A stretch of DNA of 64,000 nt from Ampullaceana balthica (Eukaryota > Mollusca > Gastropoda > Lymnaeidae): assembly GCA_944989445.1 (NCBI GenBank), contig CALYLW010000014.1, positions 186,001 through 250,000 of the forward strand, in the 5' to 3' direction. The notes below the pieces were generated by a model, which did no database searches, was not told the DNA's origin, and saw only the letters and a program-made list of their open reading frames with translations. The position numbers and the translations under genes are program-made. Each line of letters begins with the position of its first letter. Position 1 is the first letter of the stretch. Positions 45,201 to 55,062 of this stretch are shown here, in pieces.

Positions 45201-45296
45201 CACTAGAGGATAGAAGAACCAAGAGCAAAGTAGTAATCATACATAAAGCAATTAATTCTAATTTAGAAATACAACACAAAGATAACTTAATACAAC
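45201..45296 (+). pseudogene. LINE fragment, second piece
   Basis: Resumes at CACTAGAGGATAGAAGAACC (ETLEDRRTKSK) after the first hAT and stops at AATACAAC, where the second hAT entered. Same copy as 41163-41714 and 52015-52293. Confidence 0.92.
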
Positions 45297-45693
45297 CAGT
45301 GGCGGATTTAGCTATAGGGCAGGTGGGGCGGCTTGCCCCCCCCCCACGCCCCTGTTGGGTCTAAAATGGCGCCCCCTAAAGACGCCCTCGATGAACACTA
45401 AAAACGTGTCACAAGAGCAGAAAAAAATATTGCTAAACACGAAACTTCTAATCAACACCAAACTGCTTTCTAAATGTCGTATTTCAAATGACGAAACTGT
45501 ACTATCTGGTTTAAATCAATCACTCGCATCTGAATTATCGGCGACAATTGATTATGAAGTTAAGTCTGCACAATTCTTTTCTTTAATTATTGATTCAACC
45601 ATTGATATATCTAGAATTGATCAGATGTCAGTTATTTTACGTTAATTTTTCAAAAAATCAGGACATGTTGTGGCTTTTATACTTTGGTAAACA

Positions 45694-45900
45694 GTGGCTG
45701 GATAGCGAATAGTGCGCTCGCCTCACAAGCCGAGGGGCGTGGGATCGAGCCCACGTTAAAGCCACAATAAAAATGGGGAATGACTTACGCTAAGAAAGTC
45801 CTCCGCTGACCTGGAAGGGAGATGGGGCGCCCATCAAGGTCTACCAAGCACCGCCCATAGTAGGTTCTAACGTAAAAATTAGAACCCCCTACGACCACCG
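45694..45900 (+). mobile_element. tRNA-derived SINE, family 2
   Basis: The head TGGCTGGATAGCGAATAGTG (A-box region) and B-box-like GGGATCGAGCCC resemble a tRNA gene. The body TCTAACGTAAAAATTAGAAC and the end CCCCTACGACCACC match the copy at 10528. It interrupts the hAT transposase. Confidence 0.82.
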
Positions 45901-45973
45901 TTTATGTGACTTTAAAAATTAAATTAAAAAATTAATAAAAAATGCTGCTGCATTTGCTGAGAAGAATTTAAAG

Positions 45974-46367
45974 CAGCGTTTCTCAAATAGTGGGGTGCGC
46001 CCCCCAGGGGGGCGCGAGGCTCCCTAAAAGGGGGCGCGAAATGGTGTACTTACAACAATTTTATAGACAAATGATACTATTTACTGTCGCGCGGGGGGCG
46101 CGAAATGTTTTCTTCTTCCTAGGATGGGGAAGGGCCGTCTTAACGCAAAGGCCCGTTGGGCATTTGCCCGGGGGCCCACGAGCATAGGGGCCCCATGGTA
46201 ATATGTTTATTTATATATATTATGCATATTTATTTTTTATTCCTGCGGGGGGGGGCCTCACTCTTTTTTTGCCCAGGGGCCCAACACTATTTCTTTGACC
46301 GGGGGCCCAAAATGGTGTAAAGACGGCTCTGGAGGGGGGCGCGACAGAAAATAACTGAGCAACACTG
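45974..46367. mobile_element. hAT MITE, itself carrying another MITE
   Basis: The ends are CAGCGTTTCTCAAATAGTGG and, inverted, CAGTGTTGCTCAGTTATT, with GGGGGCGCG-rich subterminal parts. The flanks ATTTAAAG (45966-45973) and TTTTAAAG (46368-46375) agree at seven of eight positions. Non-coding. Confidence 0.8.
46131..46330. mobile_element. Small MITE with AGGGCCGTCTT ends
   Basis: Inverted ends AGGGCCGTCTTAACG and AGAGCCGTCTTTACA, with repeated GGGGGCCC motifs just inside. It lies within the hAT MITE. A clear target duplication was not identified, so the superfamily is open. Confidence 0.65.
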
Positions 46368-47382
46368 TTTTAAAGGAACTAAAAAAGCGAAACATTGATT
46401 TCACACTCTGTCAAGGAAGGGCATACTCTGGAATTAAGAGTGGCCTTCAAACTAAGATAAAGAAACTTTCACCAAATTGTTGTGCCCATGTTTTGAATTT
46501 GGTTACTATCGAAGCAATGTCTATAAACAGTGACGTACAGTTATTTTTTGGCACAGATTTAAGGTTGTATGCATTCCTTACGTCTAGTTTACCACGTCTA
46601 CATACTCTTAAAGAACACAAGAAATCTCAATATGAATCAACAGTAGATACTCTGAAACGACTTTCTGATACAAGATGTTCAAGACGTAAGCATGCAGTTG
46701 TTGGATCATTCTCTGCTATTCTAGCCACAGTTGATTCAGGGGAATCAACAGAATATAAAGGAAGTGTCAGAGCAGAAACTATTGGACCATCTGTTTTAAT
46801 AAAAAAAATATTCTTTTGTTTTTCTGATGCTATTTGTACAAAAGTTATCTTCGTGTTATCAAACTACTTGCAACGTCTTTGCTATTGATCGATGTTGGAA
46901 GAAATAAGTTTGTTGAAATGAGAAGCGATGAAGTTTTTGAAATTCTGAATGTAGATGTCTAATTATTTATTAACGAAAATTTTTATAAACTAGTTGTTAA
47001 AACAGAATTTAAAGAAAAGTGAATTGCATAAAAGAAAAGCATGGCAGGCGAACTTAGCAGAGATAAAATGGCTGATGATCCAACAGCACGCTTTAAATCT
47101 GAAACGTACTTCACTGTCTTGGATACACTTGTAACACAAATAGATGATCGATTTAATGACTTTTAGGGCACAGTTACTTATTTCTGTTGTTTTGATCCAT
47201 CACAAATGTCGGAAGGAAATAAAGATTATTTTCAAAGTTTATGCAACATTTACAAACACGAAATTAACCTTGAAGAAGTAATCGTAGAATGTGATACCTT
47301 TAAAGATTTGTATGCATTAGTATATGTATCATTAGCTAGTGAACTACAACTTAATAATTAACCTTAAAAACACTTTTTAAAA

Positions 47383-47709
47383 ACTAGTCTTATATTAAAA
47401 ATGCACTAATTTTCTACTTTTTAGTCTACGCATTTTACAGTAAGTGCAAAGCCAGCTTACCTTTTGACTATAAATCCCTTATATATGAGACATAACTAAA
47501 AGTAGTGATTATGTTCAAACGCGTCATTTACGGACTGAAACAGAATTATCTCCCCTGGTTTTTATCTCCCCTGGGCGCAGGGACGGTGGGGGGTGTGAAC
47601 AGTGACGGTCGGCGTCAACGCGTGAACTTGGCACGTGAAAAAATTATAAACAAATAGTTGGACGGACGGTTCCGATTAAACTTACAAAGCAAGCTAATAT
47701 AAGACTAGT
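47383..47709. repeat. TIR repeat of the CCCTTATAT family
   Basis: The ends are ACTAGTCTTATATTA and its exact inverse TAATATAAGACTAGT. The interior contains TATAAATCCCTTATATATGA, GACATAACTAAAAGTA and ACGTGAAAAAATTATAAACA, as in the array at 39331. It interrupts the hAT transposase. Confidence 0.75.
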
Positions 47710-47910
47710 AAAAAGGTTCAGCCGTCCATGAATGAAAAACAAATGGCATCAGGTATCCCTAATTTGTCAATACTCTATAAAATTTACTTGATTCTTCCTG
47801 TTAGTAGTGCTACTGCTGAAAGAAGTTTCAGTAGATTTAAAATAATCAAAAATTATTTGCGCTCAACAATGACAAACAAACGTCGGTCTGGATCGGCATT
47901 AATTTCAATT

Positions 47911-49566
47911 AAAGTAATGGGGGTGAGACTGCAATCAGGCTTTTAAAAAGGTAAATGCATAAAATAAAAACAGGGTATTAGTAGGCCTGACAGGACGTAA
48001 CACAACAGCGAACGTTTCGGCAAAGAGCCTTCTTCAACGGACAAATAGTACACAAATGAAACGAATAAAACGAAATAATAGAAAAAACACTTAGCTTCGG
48101 TGAAATCCAAGTAGTCCAGTAGAGATAAAGCAAGGAGAGAAAAGTAAGAGCTTAAATAGGAAAGGAAAGGGTGGGTGTGGCCAATCAATCAGCTTGTCAG
48201 TGCGAACACAACGTTGATCCCATGTGGTGTAAGAGTCCCATATTCATGGATTAGTCTATTCTCCAGACTGACCCGGCCGGGTGTGTTTGTACAAGAAACC
48301 AAGGCGGTGACAGACATGTCATCGACGCCCATGTGGTCCCGTCCATTGAAGTGTCGTGTTCACTCACACGATTTCCGAACTATCGGTTAATTTCCTGGAC
48401 ATTACTGTAACTCTCCAGAAGAACCGCCTCCTCACTTCGGCCTACTTCAAACCTACGGACAGTCACTCTTACCTACTCTATCCCTCGTCTCATCCCAAAT
48501 CCTGTAAGGATTCTATTCCATTTTCACAACTCCTTCGCCTCCGTAGGCTGTGTCAATCTAATGAGGACTTTTTGGAAAAGGCGTTGGAAATGGTGGAGTT
48601 TTTTAGACAAAGGTCTTACCCTGAAGCTATACTTCAATCTGCACTTCAGCGAGTTAAAAACTTCACTCGTGCCGACGCTTTTGTATCACGCTCCAGTGAT
48701 AGTAATGAAAGGAGCAAATTGGTGCTCACATACCATCCCCACAACATCAGAGCAAAGGAAATATTTGTGAAAAACCGCACCATTCTCCTCGCGGACCCTG
48801 AGACAAACAACATATTTTCCACCCCACCCCTCATTGTATTCAGGAGGGACAAAAATCTGCGAGACCTATTGGTTCGTAGCCGTCTGCTTATTCCGTCCTC
48901 CCATCTGGGCACTAAGCCATGTGGTCGTAATCGCTGCAAGACATGTCCCTTTGTTACCCAGACGGACCAGATTGTCTTCCCTAAGGGGACATTCAAGATT
49001 AGGAATGGCTATCTTTGTACTAGCCGCAATGTGGTCTACACCATTGTGTGTAAGCGCTGTCCTTTGAAGTACATTGGTGAAACGGGGAGGTTACTCTCTT
49101 GCCGTATCGCGGAACATGTACGTGCCATTAAACAAGACAAACAGTGTCCTGTCTCCCGACACTTCAATGGACGGGACCACATGGGCGTCGATGACATGTC
49201 TGTCACCGCCTTGGTTTCTTGTACAAACACACCCGGCCGGGTCAGTCTGGAGAATAGACTAATCCATGAATATGGGACTCTTACACCACATGGGATCAAC
49301 GTTGTGTTCGCACTGACAAGCTGATTGATTGGCCACACCCACCCTTTCCTTTCCTATTTAAGCTCTTACTTTTCTCTCCTTGCTTTATCTCTACTGGACT
49401 ACTTGGATTTCACCGAAGCTAAGTGTTTTTTCTATTATTTCGTTTTATTCGTTTCATTTGTGTACTATTTGTCCGTTGAAGAAGGCTCTTTGCCGAAACG
49501 TTCGCTGTTGTGTTACGTCCTGTCAGGCCTACTAATACCCTGTTTTTATTTTATGCATTTACCTTA
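47911..49566 (+). mobile_element. Penelope-like element, 5'-truncated with inverted arms
   Basis: Inserted in the hAT between two copies of TTAATTTCAATT (47899-47910 and 49567-49578). Bases 47948-48356 are an inverted copy of 49156-49565, with the forward strand starting abruptly at 48357. The 3' UTR ends TTTTTATTTTATGCATTTAC. Such partly inverted, 5'-truncated copies are typical of Penelope-like elements. The 38 bases at 47911-47948 belong to neither arm. Confidence 0.85.
48362..49324 (+). pseudogene. Penelope-like RT thumb plus GIY-YIG endonuclease, truncated
   Basis: Open for about 320 codons from a truncated RT end (FLDITVTLQKN, AYFKPTDSHSYL, SSHPKSCKDSIPFSQLLRLR) through a basic linker with CGRNRCKTCPF (Cys-rich zinc-like motif) to the GIY-YIG endonuclease: VVYTIVCKRCPLKYIGETGR, RIAEHVRAI and SLENRLIHEYGTLTP. 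YIGETG carries the family's catalytic-site Tyr, Arg follows, and the Glu of LENRLI fits the metal-binding position. The order RT, Cys linker, GIY-YIG is that of Penelope/Neptune elements. The RT palm is missing. Confidence 0.9.
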
Positions 49567-49650
49567 TTAATTTCAATTGAACGTGATCTAGATGAGAACG
49601 TTGACTTTGAATCAACGATAAATCGTTTTGCTTCAATGAAATCACGTAGA

Positions 49651-50037
49651 AAGTTAAATCATTAAACCTTGAAACACTAGAGGATAGAAGAACCAAGAGC
49701 AAAGTAGTAATCATACATAAAGCAATTAATTCTAATTTAGAAATACAACACAAAGATAACTTAATACAACCCTCAGATAGACATAAGGATAAAAACACCT
49801 TTCTTATTCCGTATGCAAGAACAAACACATACAAGTTTTCCTTCTTCCCGTCCGGAATTCGGGCGTGGAATGGGTTGCCTGAAGAATCCAGGAAAACCAA
49901 CACTTTATCAACATTTAAATCTCTAATAAAAATGCAGGACTAAACATAAACCATAGATAAGCGTAGGACGCAATAATCTTCTGTATAGAAGGAGCGTCTG
50001 TAAACAGATACGATAAGATAAGAAAGCAATTTATATA
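49651..50037 (+). pseudogene. LINE 3' end copy inside the hAT
   Basis: Begins KSLNLETLEDRRTKSKVVI and runs to KTNTLSTFKSLIKMQD and a stop near 49942, then the same 3' UTR and GATAA tail as the copy at 3565. It starts within the hAT sequence immediately after SRRKLN. Confidence 0.88.
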
Positions 50038-50052
50038 GGGCTAAGGGCTCTA

Positions 50053-50160
50053 TCTTATCTTATCTGTTACAGACGCTCCTTCTACACAGAAGAATATTGC
50101 GTCCTATGCTTATCCATGGTTTGTGTTTAGTCCTGCATTGTTATTAGAGTTTTAAATGTT
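50053..50160 (-). repeat. Inverted LINE 3' end fragment
   Basis: The minus strand carries the LINE 3' UTR (CTGTGTAGAAGGAGCGTCTG and the GATAA tail). It lies head to head with the copy ending at 50037. Confidence 0.85.
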
Positions 50161-51286
50161 TATTTAAGGAACTTACAATCATTGTTTGTGTAAAGTTCAT
50201 TGATTTTCCCAAAGTTTGAAGCTCAAACTTCCAGTGATAAATTATTTTTTAAAATTGTGATGTAAATTGTTTAGTTTATTTATAAGTATAATATTATTGA
50301 CACTCATTGTGTGTGTGTTACTAATCCTGACCAATCCGCTCCACCAAAGTCTCTGTGTTTTTCATTATTTTTAGCATCAGATTACCTGGTCTTAAACTGA
50401 AATATTTTGCCAGCTAAAATTCTCATTTCATTCTTTCAGATAGAAAACTATTACAAGAACTAAAAACAGTAGCTCTTAAAATTTTAGTAAAAATAAGTTG
50501 TTCTCTTTGGAACTAAGTTCATAATTTACTGTCATCTTTTTATCCTACATATGATAGATGCATATAATATGTATATGATAAATGATTTCTTTAATTACTT
50601 AGGCCTTTTATTAATTATTAACATTTTTAAATTACATTATATTTTGTTTGCATTTGTGACCTATTACTCACCTGAATATAAATCAATTGTTTGTATATTG
50701 AAGAGATTCATTGCAAGGGTTTGATGTAAACAAAAATACAGTAATATTAAATAATGTACTTTGAATGATCAACGCAGCATTTATTAATTAACACTTAGTT
50801 ATTTGTTTGAGTTACTGTCACTGCTATTTATGGCAAGCTGAACAAACTGATGAGTCATCTTGCAGATAGTACAACAAACTATTGGAGGTCTATAAAAAAA
50901 TTAATCAAATTCTACCTCATTATCAAAATATTTTAGATGCTTTATTTAGCCCAAAGACTATAAACTTATTATGCTGAGTTTTCTATGTTTAAGTCTGCTG
51001 GGATATTCAGCAATTTAAAGTGAACACAAAGGATTATGAGAAATCTAGATTTTGTCACAAATAACGGCTCCCAAATTAACCACCATTTTCATAAATTCAA
51101 TTGATTAACCGTATCTACTTAAGACTAGATGTTTCGTTTTGTTTAGCAAGTTGCCACAGGGCAACTCTGAAAATGTATGTAACATAAACAACACACCTTA
51201 GATTTCATATTGGAGACTAAAGCAGTCTCTTAAAAAAACAACTTATTAAAGTAAATCTCACATTTAAAGTGAGCAGAAATGTTTTA
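50161..51286. other. AT-rich interior of the 45297 hAT, nothing recognised
   Basis: No ORF or repeat relationship was seen. It may be the non-coding 3' part of the hAT or another insertion. Confidence 0.45.
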
Positions 51287-51825
51287 AAATCCCTTATATT
51301 AACTTCACCGCCGTCTCTCTCTGTCTTGGGCACCGCGGAAAATTAGAAGTCAAAATTGACCCACTTCCCGTCATGCCATCGAGCTGAAATTTGGCACACG
51401 GACCCATGTCCCCTAACAATGCATCGAATCAAAATTCAGATCGATCGAACGTACAGTTATTACATTAATGCATTTTTAGTTTATCTATATAAACTATATG
51501 TAGCGGTCGCTATCGTTTACATTTTACGGGTCACTTGACTTCACCCCAGCCTTCGGTGAACACATCTCGTGTTTTAACCAGGTACACCAGCATGCTTTTG
51601 TTTACATTTTTCGTGTCACGCTGAGCTCGGTCCAGCGATCGGTGACAATACCGTTCCCCTCTCCCATACCCACCCGGGTTAAAAGCAAAGGGGAGTTAAG
51701 ACAGATTCAGTCTGTAAATATTCTTCACATTTGAACATATTCAATACTTCTAGTTATGTCTCATATATAATGGATTTATTGTCAAAAACGTTGTTTTTAC
51801 GGGTTTGTTTTATTTTCAACATAAA
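51287..51825 (-). repeat. Inverted copy of the 39331 array unit
   Basis: Starts AAATCCCTTATATTAACTTC and later shows ATTTGGCACACGGACCC, GATCGATCGAACGTAC and GTTTTTACGGGTTTGTTTTA, all the reverse complement of array-unit landmarks. Single copy, with the target orientation reversed. Confidence 0.82.
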
Positions 51826-52014
51826 ATATAGCAATAAGTCAATAAGAGTGAATCTCATATCAAATTTCTAATCTTCATTGCAGAACCAGCAATTAAGACA
51901 AATGATTTTTATTTCAGCACCTAGAAATATTTGCACTAAGTGAATGAATTTTTTTTTAAAATTCGGTGCCCCCTGAAATTCTCCTGGACGCAGACAAACC
52001 TAAATCCGCCACTG

Positions 52015-52293
52015 AATACAACCCTCAGATAGACATAAGGATAAAAACACCTTTCTTATTCCGTATGCAAGAACAAACACATACAAGTTTTCCTTCTTCC
52101 CGTCCGGAATTCGGGCGTGGAATGGGTTGCCTGAAGAATCCAGGAAAACCAACACTTTATCAACATTTAAATCTCTAATAAAAATGCAGGACTAAACACA
52201 AACCATAGATAAGCGTAGGACGCAATAATCTTCTGTATAGAAGGAGCGTCTGTAAACTCTGTAAACAGATTAGATAAGATAAGATAACGAACA
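52015..52293 (+). pseudogene. LINE fragment, third piece with 3' tail
   Basis: Resumes at AATACAACCCTCAGATAGAC, continues ARTNTYKFSFFPSGIRAWN to the stop near 52193, then the 3' UTR (TCTTCTGTATAGAAGGAGCG) and the tail AGATAAGATAAGATAA. It completes the copy that starts at 41163. Confidence 0.93.
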
Positions 52294-52361
52294 AATTTTA
52301 TAACTTTTAATTTAAAAAACGCGAATAACATGAGCAGTTCTGATCGAATTGTTGGACGTAG

Positions 52362-52765
52362 GGCATGAGTTATATTAGGGCATGAGTTATATTAGGGCAT
52401 GAGTTATATTAGGGCATGAGTTATATTAGGGCATGAGTTATATTAGGGCATGAGTTATATTAGGGCATGAGTTATATTAGGGCATGAGTTATATTAGGGC
52501 ATGAGTTATATTAGGGCATGAGTTATATTAGGGCATGAGTTATATTAGGGCATGAGTTATATTAGGGCATGAGTTATATTAGGGCATGAGTTATATTAGG
52601 GCATGAGTTATATTAGGGCATGAGTTATATTAGGGCATGAGTTATATTAGGGCATGAGTTATATTAGGGCATGAGTTATATTAGGGCATGAGTTATATTA
52701 GGGCATGAGTTATATTAGGGCATGAGTTATATTAGGGCATGAGTTATATTAGGGCATGGGTTATA
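52362..52765. repeat. 17-bp minisatellite, about 24 copies
   Basis: The unit GGGCATGAGTTATATTA repeats nearly without change; the final unit reads GGGCATGGGTTATATTG. It starts about 70 bases after the LINE tail. Confidence 0.97.
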
Positions 52766-53184
52766 TTGGTGTTTTGTCATTGAATCCCAGGACGACAGTG
52801 TTTTATTATTTTTATTTTTTTTGTAAATTATTTTTTTAATTTAAAAATCACGAGGGTTTGTAATTTTATATTCCCTGTGCACTCAAGCAGGCTCAAGTTT
52901 CCGAATTTTCCCCTGTGCCTGTCTTGTCTGTTCTGTTACAGTTACAGACTCTCATTCTTATTCTATAAAGTCTTACGCTAATGCATGCTTAAATGGCTTT
53001 ATTGCATTTTTGTTCGAGTTTTAAAATGTTGATTGTGTGTTTAGTGTTGATTTTCCTAGTTTTTTTCAGGTCACCCATTACATGCGCAAATATCAGACGG
53101 GAAGAACAAGAATTTTTATGAGTATGAGTATGAGTTTTTTCTTGCATACGGAAAGGTGTTTCTATGACTATGAGTAGCCTATGA

Positions 53185-53290
53185 GCATGGCCGGATTAAG
53201 CCATCTTGGTGCCCTAGGCACAAACCCCCATGGGTGCCCCCGTCTGTCTGGGGCTCCCGATCGTCCACGGCCCCCGATCGTCCACTGACC
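53185..53290. repeat. Possible hAT terminal fragment
   Basis: GGCCGGATTAAGCCATCTTG followed by GGTGCCC-rich sequence resembles hAT ends of the GGCGGATTTAG type. No partner end was found. Confidence 0.35.
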
Positions 53291-53356
53291 GAAATATTGA
53301 ATCGTGACTTAACGGGATCCATACGTGCGTTATACAAATATAATTAATCGAAATAC

Positions 53357-53592
53357 CGATGGTCACGGGTTCGAATCCATGTGAAGGCAAGGATTTGTTC
53401 TAGGGCCTAGGGCGTCCCTGAGTCACCCAGCTCCGAATGGGTACCTAACACTAGTTAGGCGGCTGGGTAATGCGTGGAACCCACAAAGCCGTGGCCTGTG
53501 AACGCTGCATCACTTGCCAGCAGATCATCTGTCATGGTCTGTGGACGCAACTATCTTCTGCATAGAAGGAGCGTCTGTATAGATAAGATAAA
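53357..53592 (+). mobile_element. 5'-truncated tRNA-derived SINE, family 1
   Basis: Starts within the tRNA-like head (ATGGTCACGGGTTCGAATCC, B box) and continues through the same body as 35515 to TCTTCTGCATAGAAGGAGCG and GATAAGATAA. The A box is missing. Confidence 0.88.
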
Positions 53593-53656
53593 ATCGTGTA
53601 TCAACTGTGTGGAGTATGTTCGGCGGGCTGACAATAATCTTCTGCTTAAGCATACT

Positions 53657-53675
53657 ACTAAACCCTAACCCTAAC
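53657..53675. repeat. Short telomere-like CCCTAA run
   Basis: AAACCCTAACCCTAACCTC contains two and a part CCCTAA units. It is too short to imply a former telomere. Confidence 0.5.
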
Positions 53676-53867
53676 CTCATAATCATAAATTATAGATAAG
53701 TGAAAGTAATTGAAAAAGAAATTCGAGAATCGCTTAATCGAAATTGTCACCTTTAGTTCAAGAATCCAACGCACTACCGTAAGACCACAGAAGCTTATGT
53801 AATAACTTCTTTTCAAAAAAATCTTTGAAGCTTTGAACTGTCGGGATTTTATTTTACCGCCTACCCA

Positions 53868-54348
53868 CTGTCAGGGTATGAGAATCACTGCAAATAATTG
53901 TTGTGAGATTGTGGGGACATTGTTGTGACTCGGGTCAAGGCGTGACTTGACAAGAGTTCACTTGTCAATAATGGTGTTAATTGTAGTCACTCGGTATGAA
54001 AGTTAGACAGCCGTGTTGTGTATAAATAGTGTGTGTGAGACAGAGAGAAGAAAGACGTCATAATACTGACCGAGTGCAGAGGTCCATAGTCCTTGTTAGG
54101 ACTAACCATTAGGATATAGAGCGTTGGCTCTGATAGCTGGGGACACATCGAGGTGGCTCGAGTGTTCAGCGTATTAGGGACAGAGAGTCCATGTATGCAC
54201 TTACAAGTGAGTGGACATTGTGAATGGATTACGTCGTGTACCTGAATCTGTTGCTGTAAATATATTGCTGAATGAATAAAGGCTTGAAGTATACCGTTAA
54301 CAAGAGTCGAGACTTCGTCTTAATTTATCCAGAACCCAGAACGCAACA
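53868..54348 (+). other. Probable 5' LTR
   Basis: Ends with CA at 54348, one base before the primer binding site. It contains a TATA-like box (GTGTATAAATAGTG at about 54016) and a poly(A)-type AATAAA at about 54275, in the right order for U3-R-U5. The start is uncertain: TGTCAGGG at 53868 and TGTTGTGA at 53901 are both possible. Without a second LTR it cannot be delimited. Confidence 0.6.
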
Positions 54349-54349
54349 A

Positions 54350-54367
54350 TGGGGTCTCGTCCGGGAT
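54350..54367 (+). promoter_or_regulatory. Primer binding site, tRNA-Pro-like
   Basis: TGGGGTCTCGTCCGGGAT differs at one base from the 18-base site complementary to tRNA-Pro that many gammaretrovirus-type elements use. Its position just after the LTR end supports the LTR call. Confidence 0.75.
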
Positions 54368-54551
54368 TTCTGGAGACTCTTGTGGATAGCAATCGCTACG
54401 TCAAGCAACAGAAGCTAGGTGAGACAGAGTTGGTCTACTCAACGAGGCGTCCAGTGTCCAGTGCTGTGTGAGTCTGCTTGTTTTTTTGTTTTTTTTTACA
54501 CTCCAGTCCATGCAGAGGGGCGTCCACTCAGCATTCCAGGGTCCTGAGGAG

Positions 54552-54830
54552 TGTGTCGGGGAACGACTGCAACAAGTCATCCGCCTGATCGTTCGTCCTG
54601 AGTGTGTCAGTGAACGACCGCCCGACAACAAGCCATCCGCCCTACCGTTCGTGCCCAGAGTCCCGAGGAGTGTGTCGGTGAACGGCTGTCCGACAAGGCA
54701 TCCGCCTTAGCGTTCGTGTCCAGAAACCTGAGGGTGTCGGTGAACTACTGCCTGACAACCAGGCATCCGCCTTAACGTTCGTGTCCAGAGACCTGAGGGG
54801 GTCGGTGAACGACCGTCAACAAAGCATCCG
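54552..54830 (+). repeat. Five ~50-68 bp tandem repeats in the leader
   Basis: Each unit has a form of GTGTCGGTGAACGACTG, then CAACAAGNCATCCGCC, then CGTTCGTGTCCAGAG. Units start near 54552, 54602, 54670, 54732 and 54798. They lie between the primer binding site and gag. Confidence 0.85.
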
Positions 54831-55062
54831 CTCGAATATCAGAGTCCAGTATACAGTGTGTTGGACTATCCGTAAGAACTATTGCTGGACAATATCATTG
54901 TGCTACCAGGAGAACTGTGTTACGTTAGCATTCTATGGACACGTAATTGTGTTGTGTATGTAATTCTGTAAATCCAGGCAAGTAATCATTTAAAATTTGA
55001 TAAATTATTTTTTCCCTTCTATATTTACACTATAACTATTGTGAAGTTATTGTAGAAGTAGA

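Larger units (their letters stand above)
45390..49650 (+). pseudogene. ZMYM1/DUF4371-like hAT transposase in dispersed segments
   Basis: Segments in order: SELSATIDYEVKSAQFFSLI (45530 region), DFTLCQGRAYSGIKSGLQ, CCAHVLNLVTIEAM and LYAFLTSSLPRLHTLKEHKK with LKRLSDTRCSRRKHAVV (46400-46880), SETYFTVLDTLVTQIDDRF (47100 region), LPVSSATAERSFSRFKIIKN (47790 region), and after the Penelope-like insertion SIERDLDENVDFESTINRFA (49570-49650). These are successive blocks of the DUF4371/hAT C-terminal family. Stops and frameshifts exist besides the insertions. Confidence 0.82.
45297..52014 (+). mobile_element. hAT element (ZMYM1/DUF4371-like) inserted in the LINE, itself heavily invaded
   Basis: TIRs CAGTGGCGGATTTAGC and, inverted, CAGTGGCGGATTTAGG. 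Exact duplication AATACAAC at 45289-45296 and 52015-52022, with the LINE continuing on both sides. Inserted inside are a SINE (45694), a hAT MITE carrying another MITE (45974), a TIR repeat (47383), a Penelope-like element (47911), LINE 3' ends (49651, 50053) and another repeat copy (51287). Confidence 0.92.

Noticed and set aside
47948..48390. Open frames in the left arm of the Penelope-like element
   Set aside because: They are the antisense of the element's own 3' end created by the inverted arm, not separate genes.
52362..52765. CRISPR-like regular repeat
   Set aside because: Units are 17 bp, contiguous and without spacers, in a eukaryotic genome; it is a minisatellite.
53657..53675. Interstitial telomere or chromosome fusion point
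   Set aside because: Only two and a part CCCTAA units.
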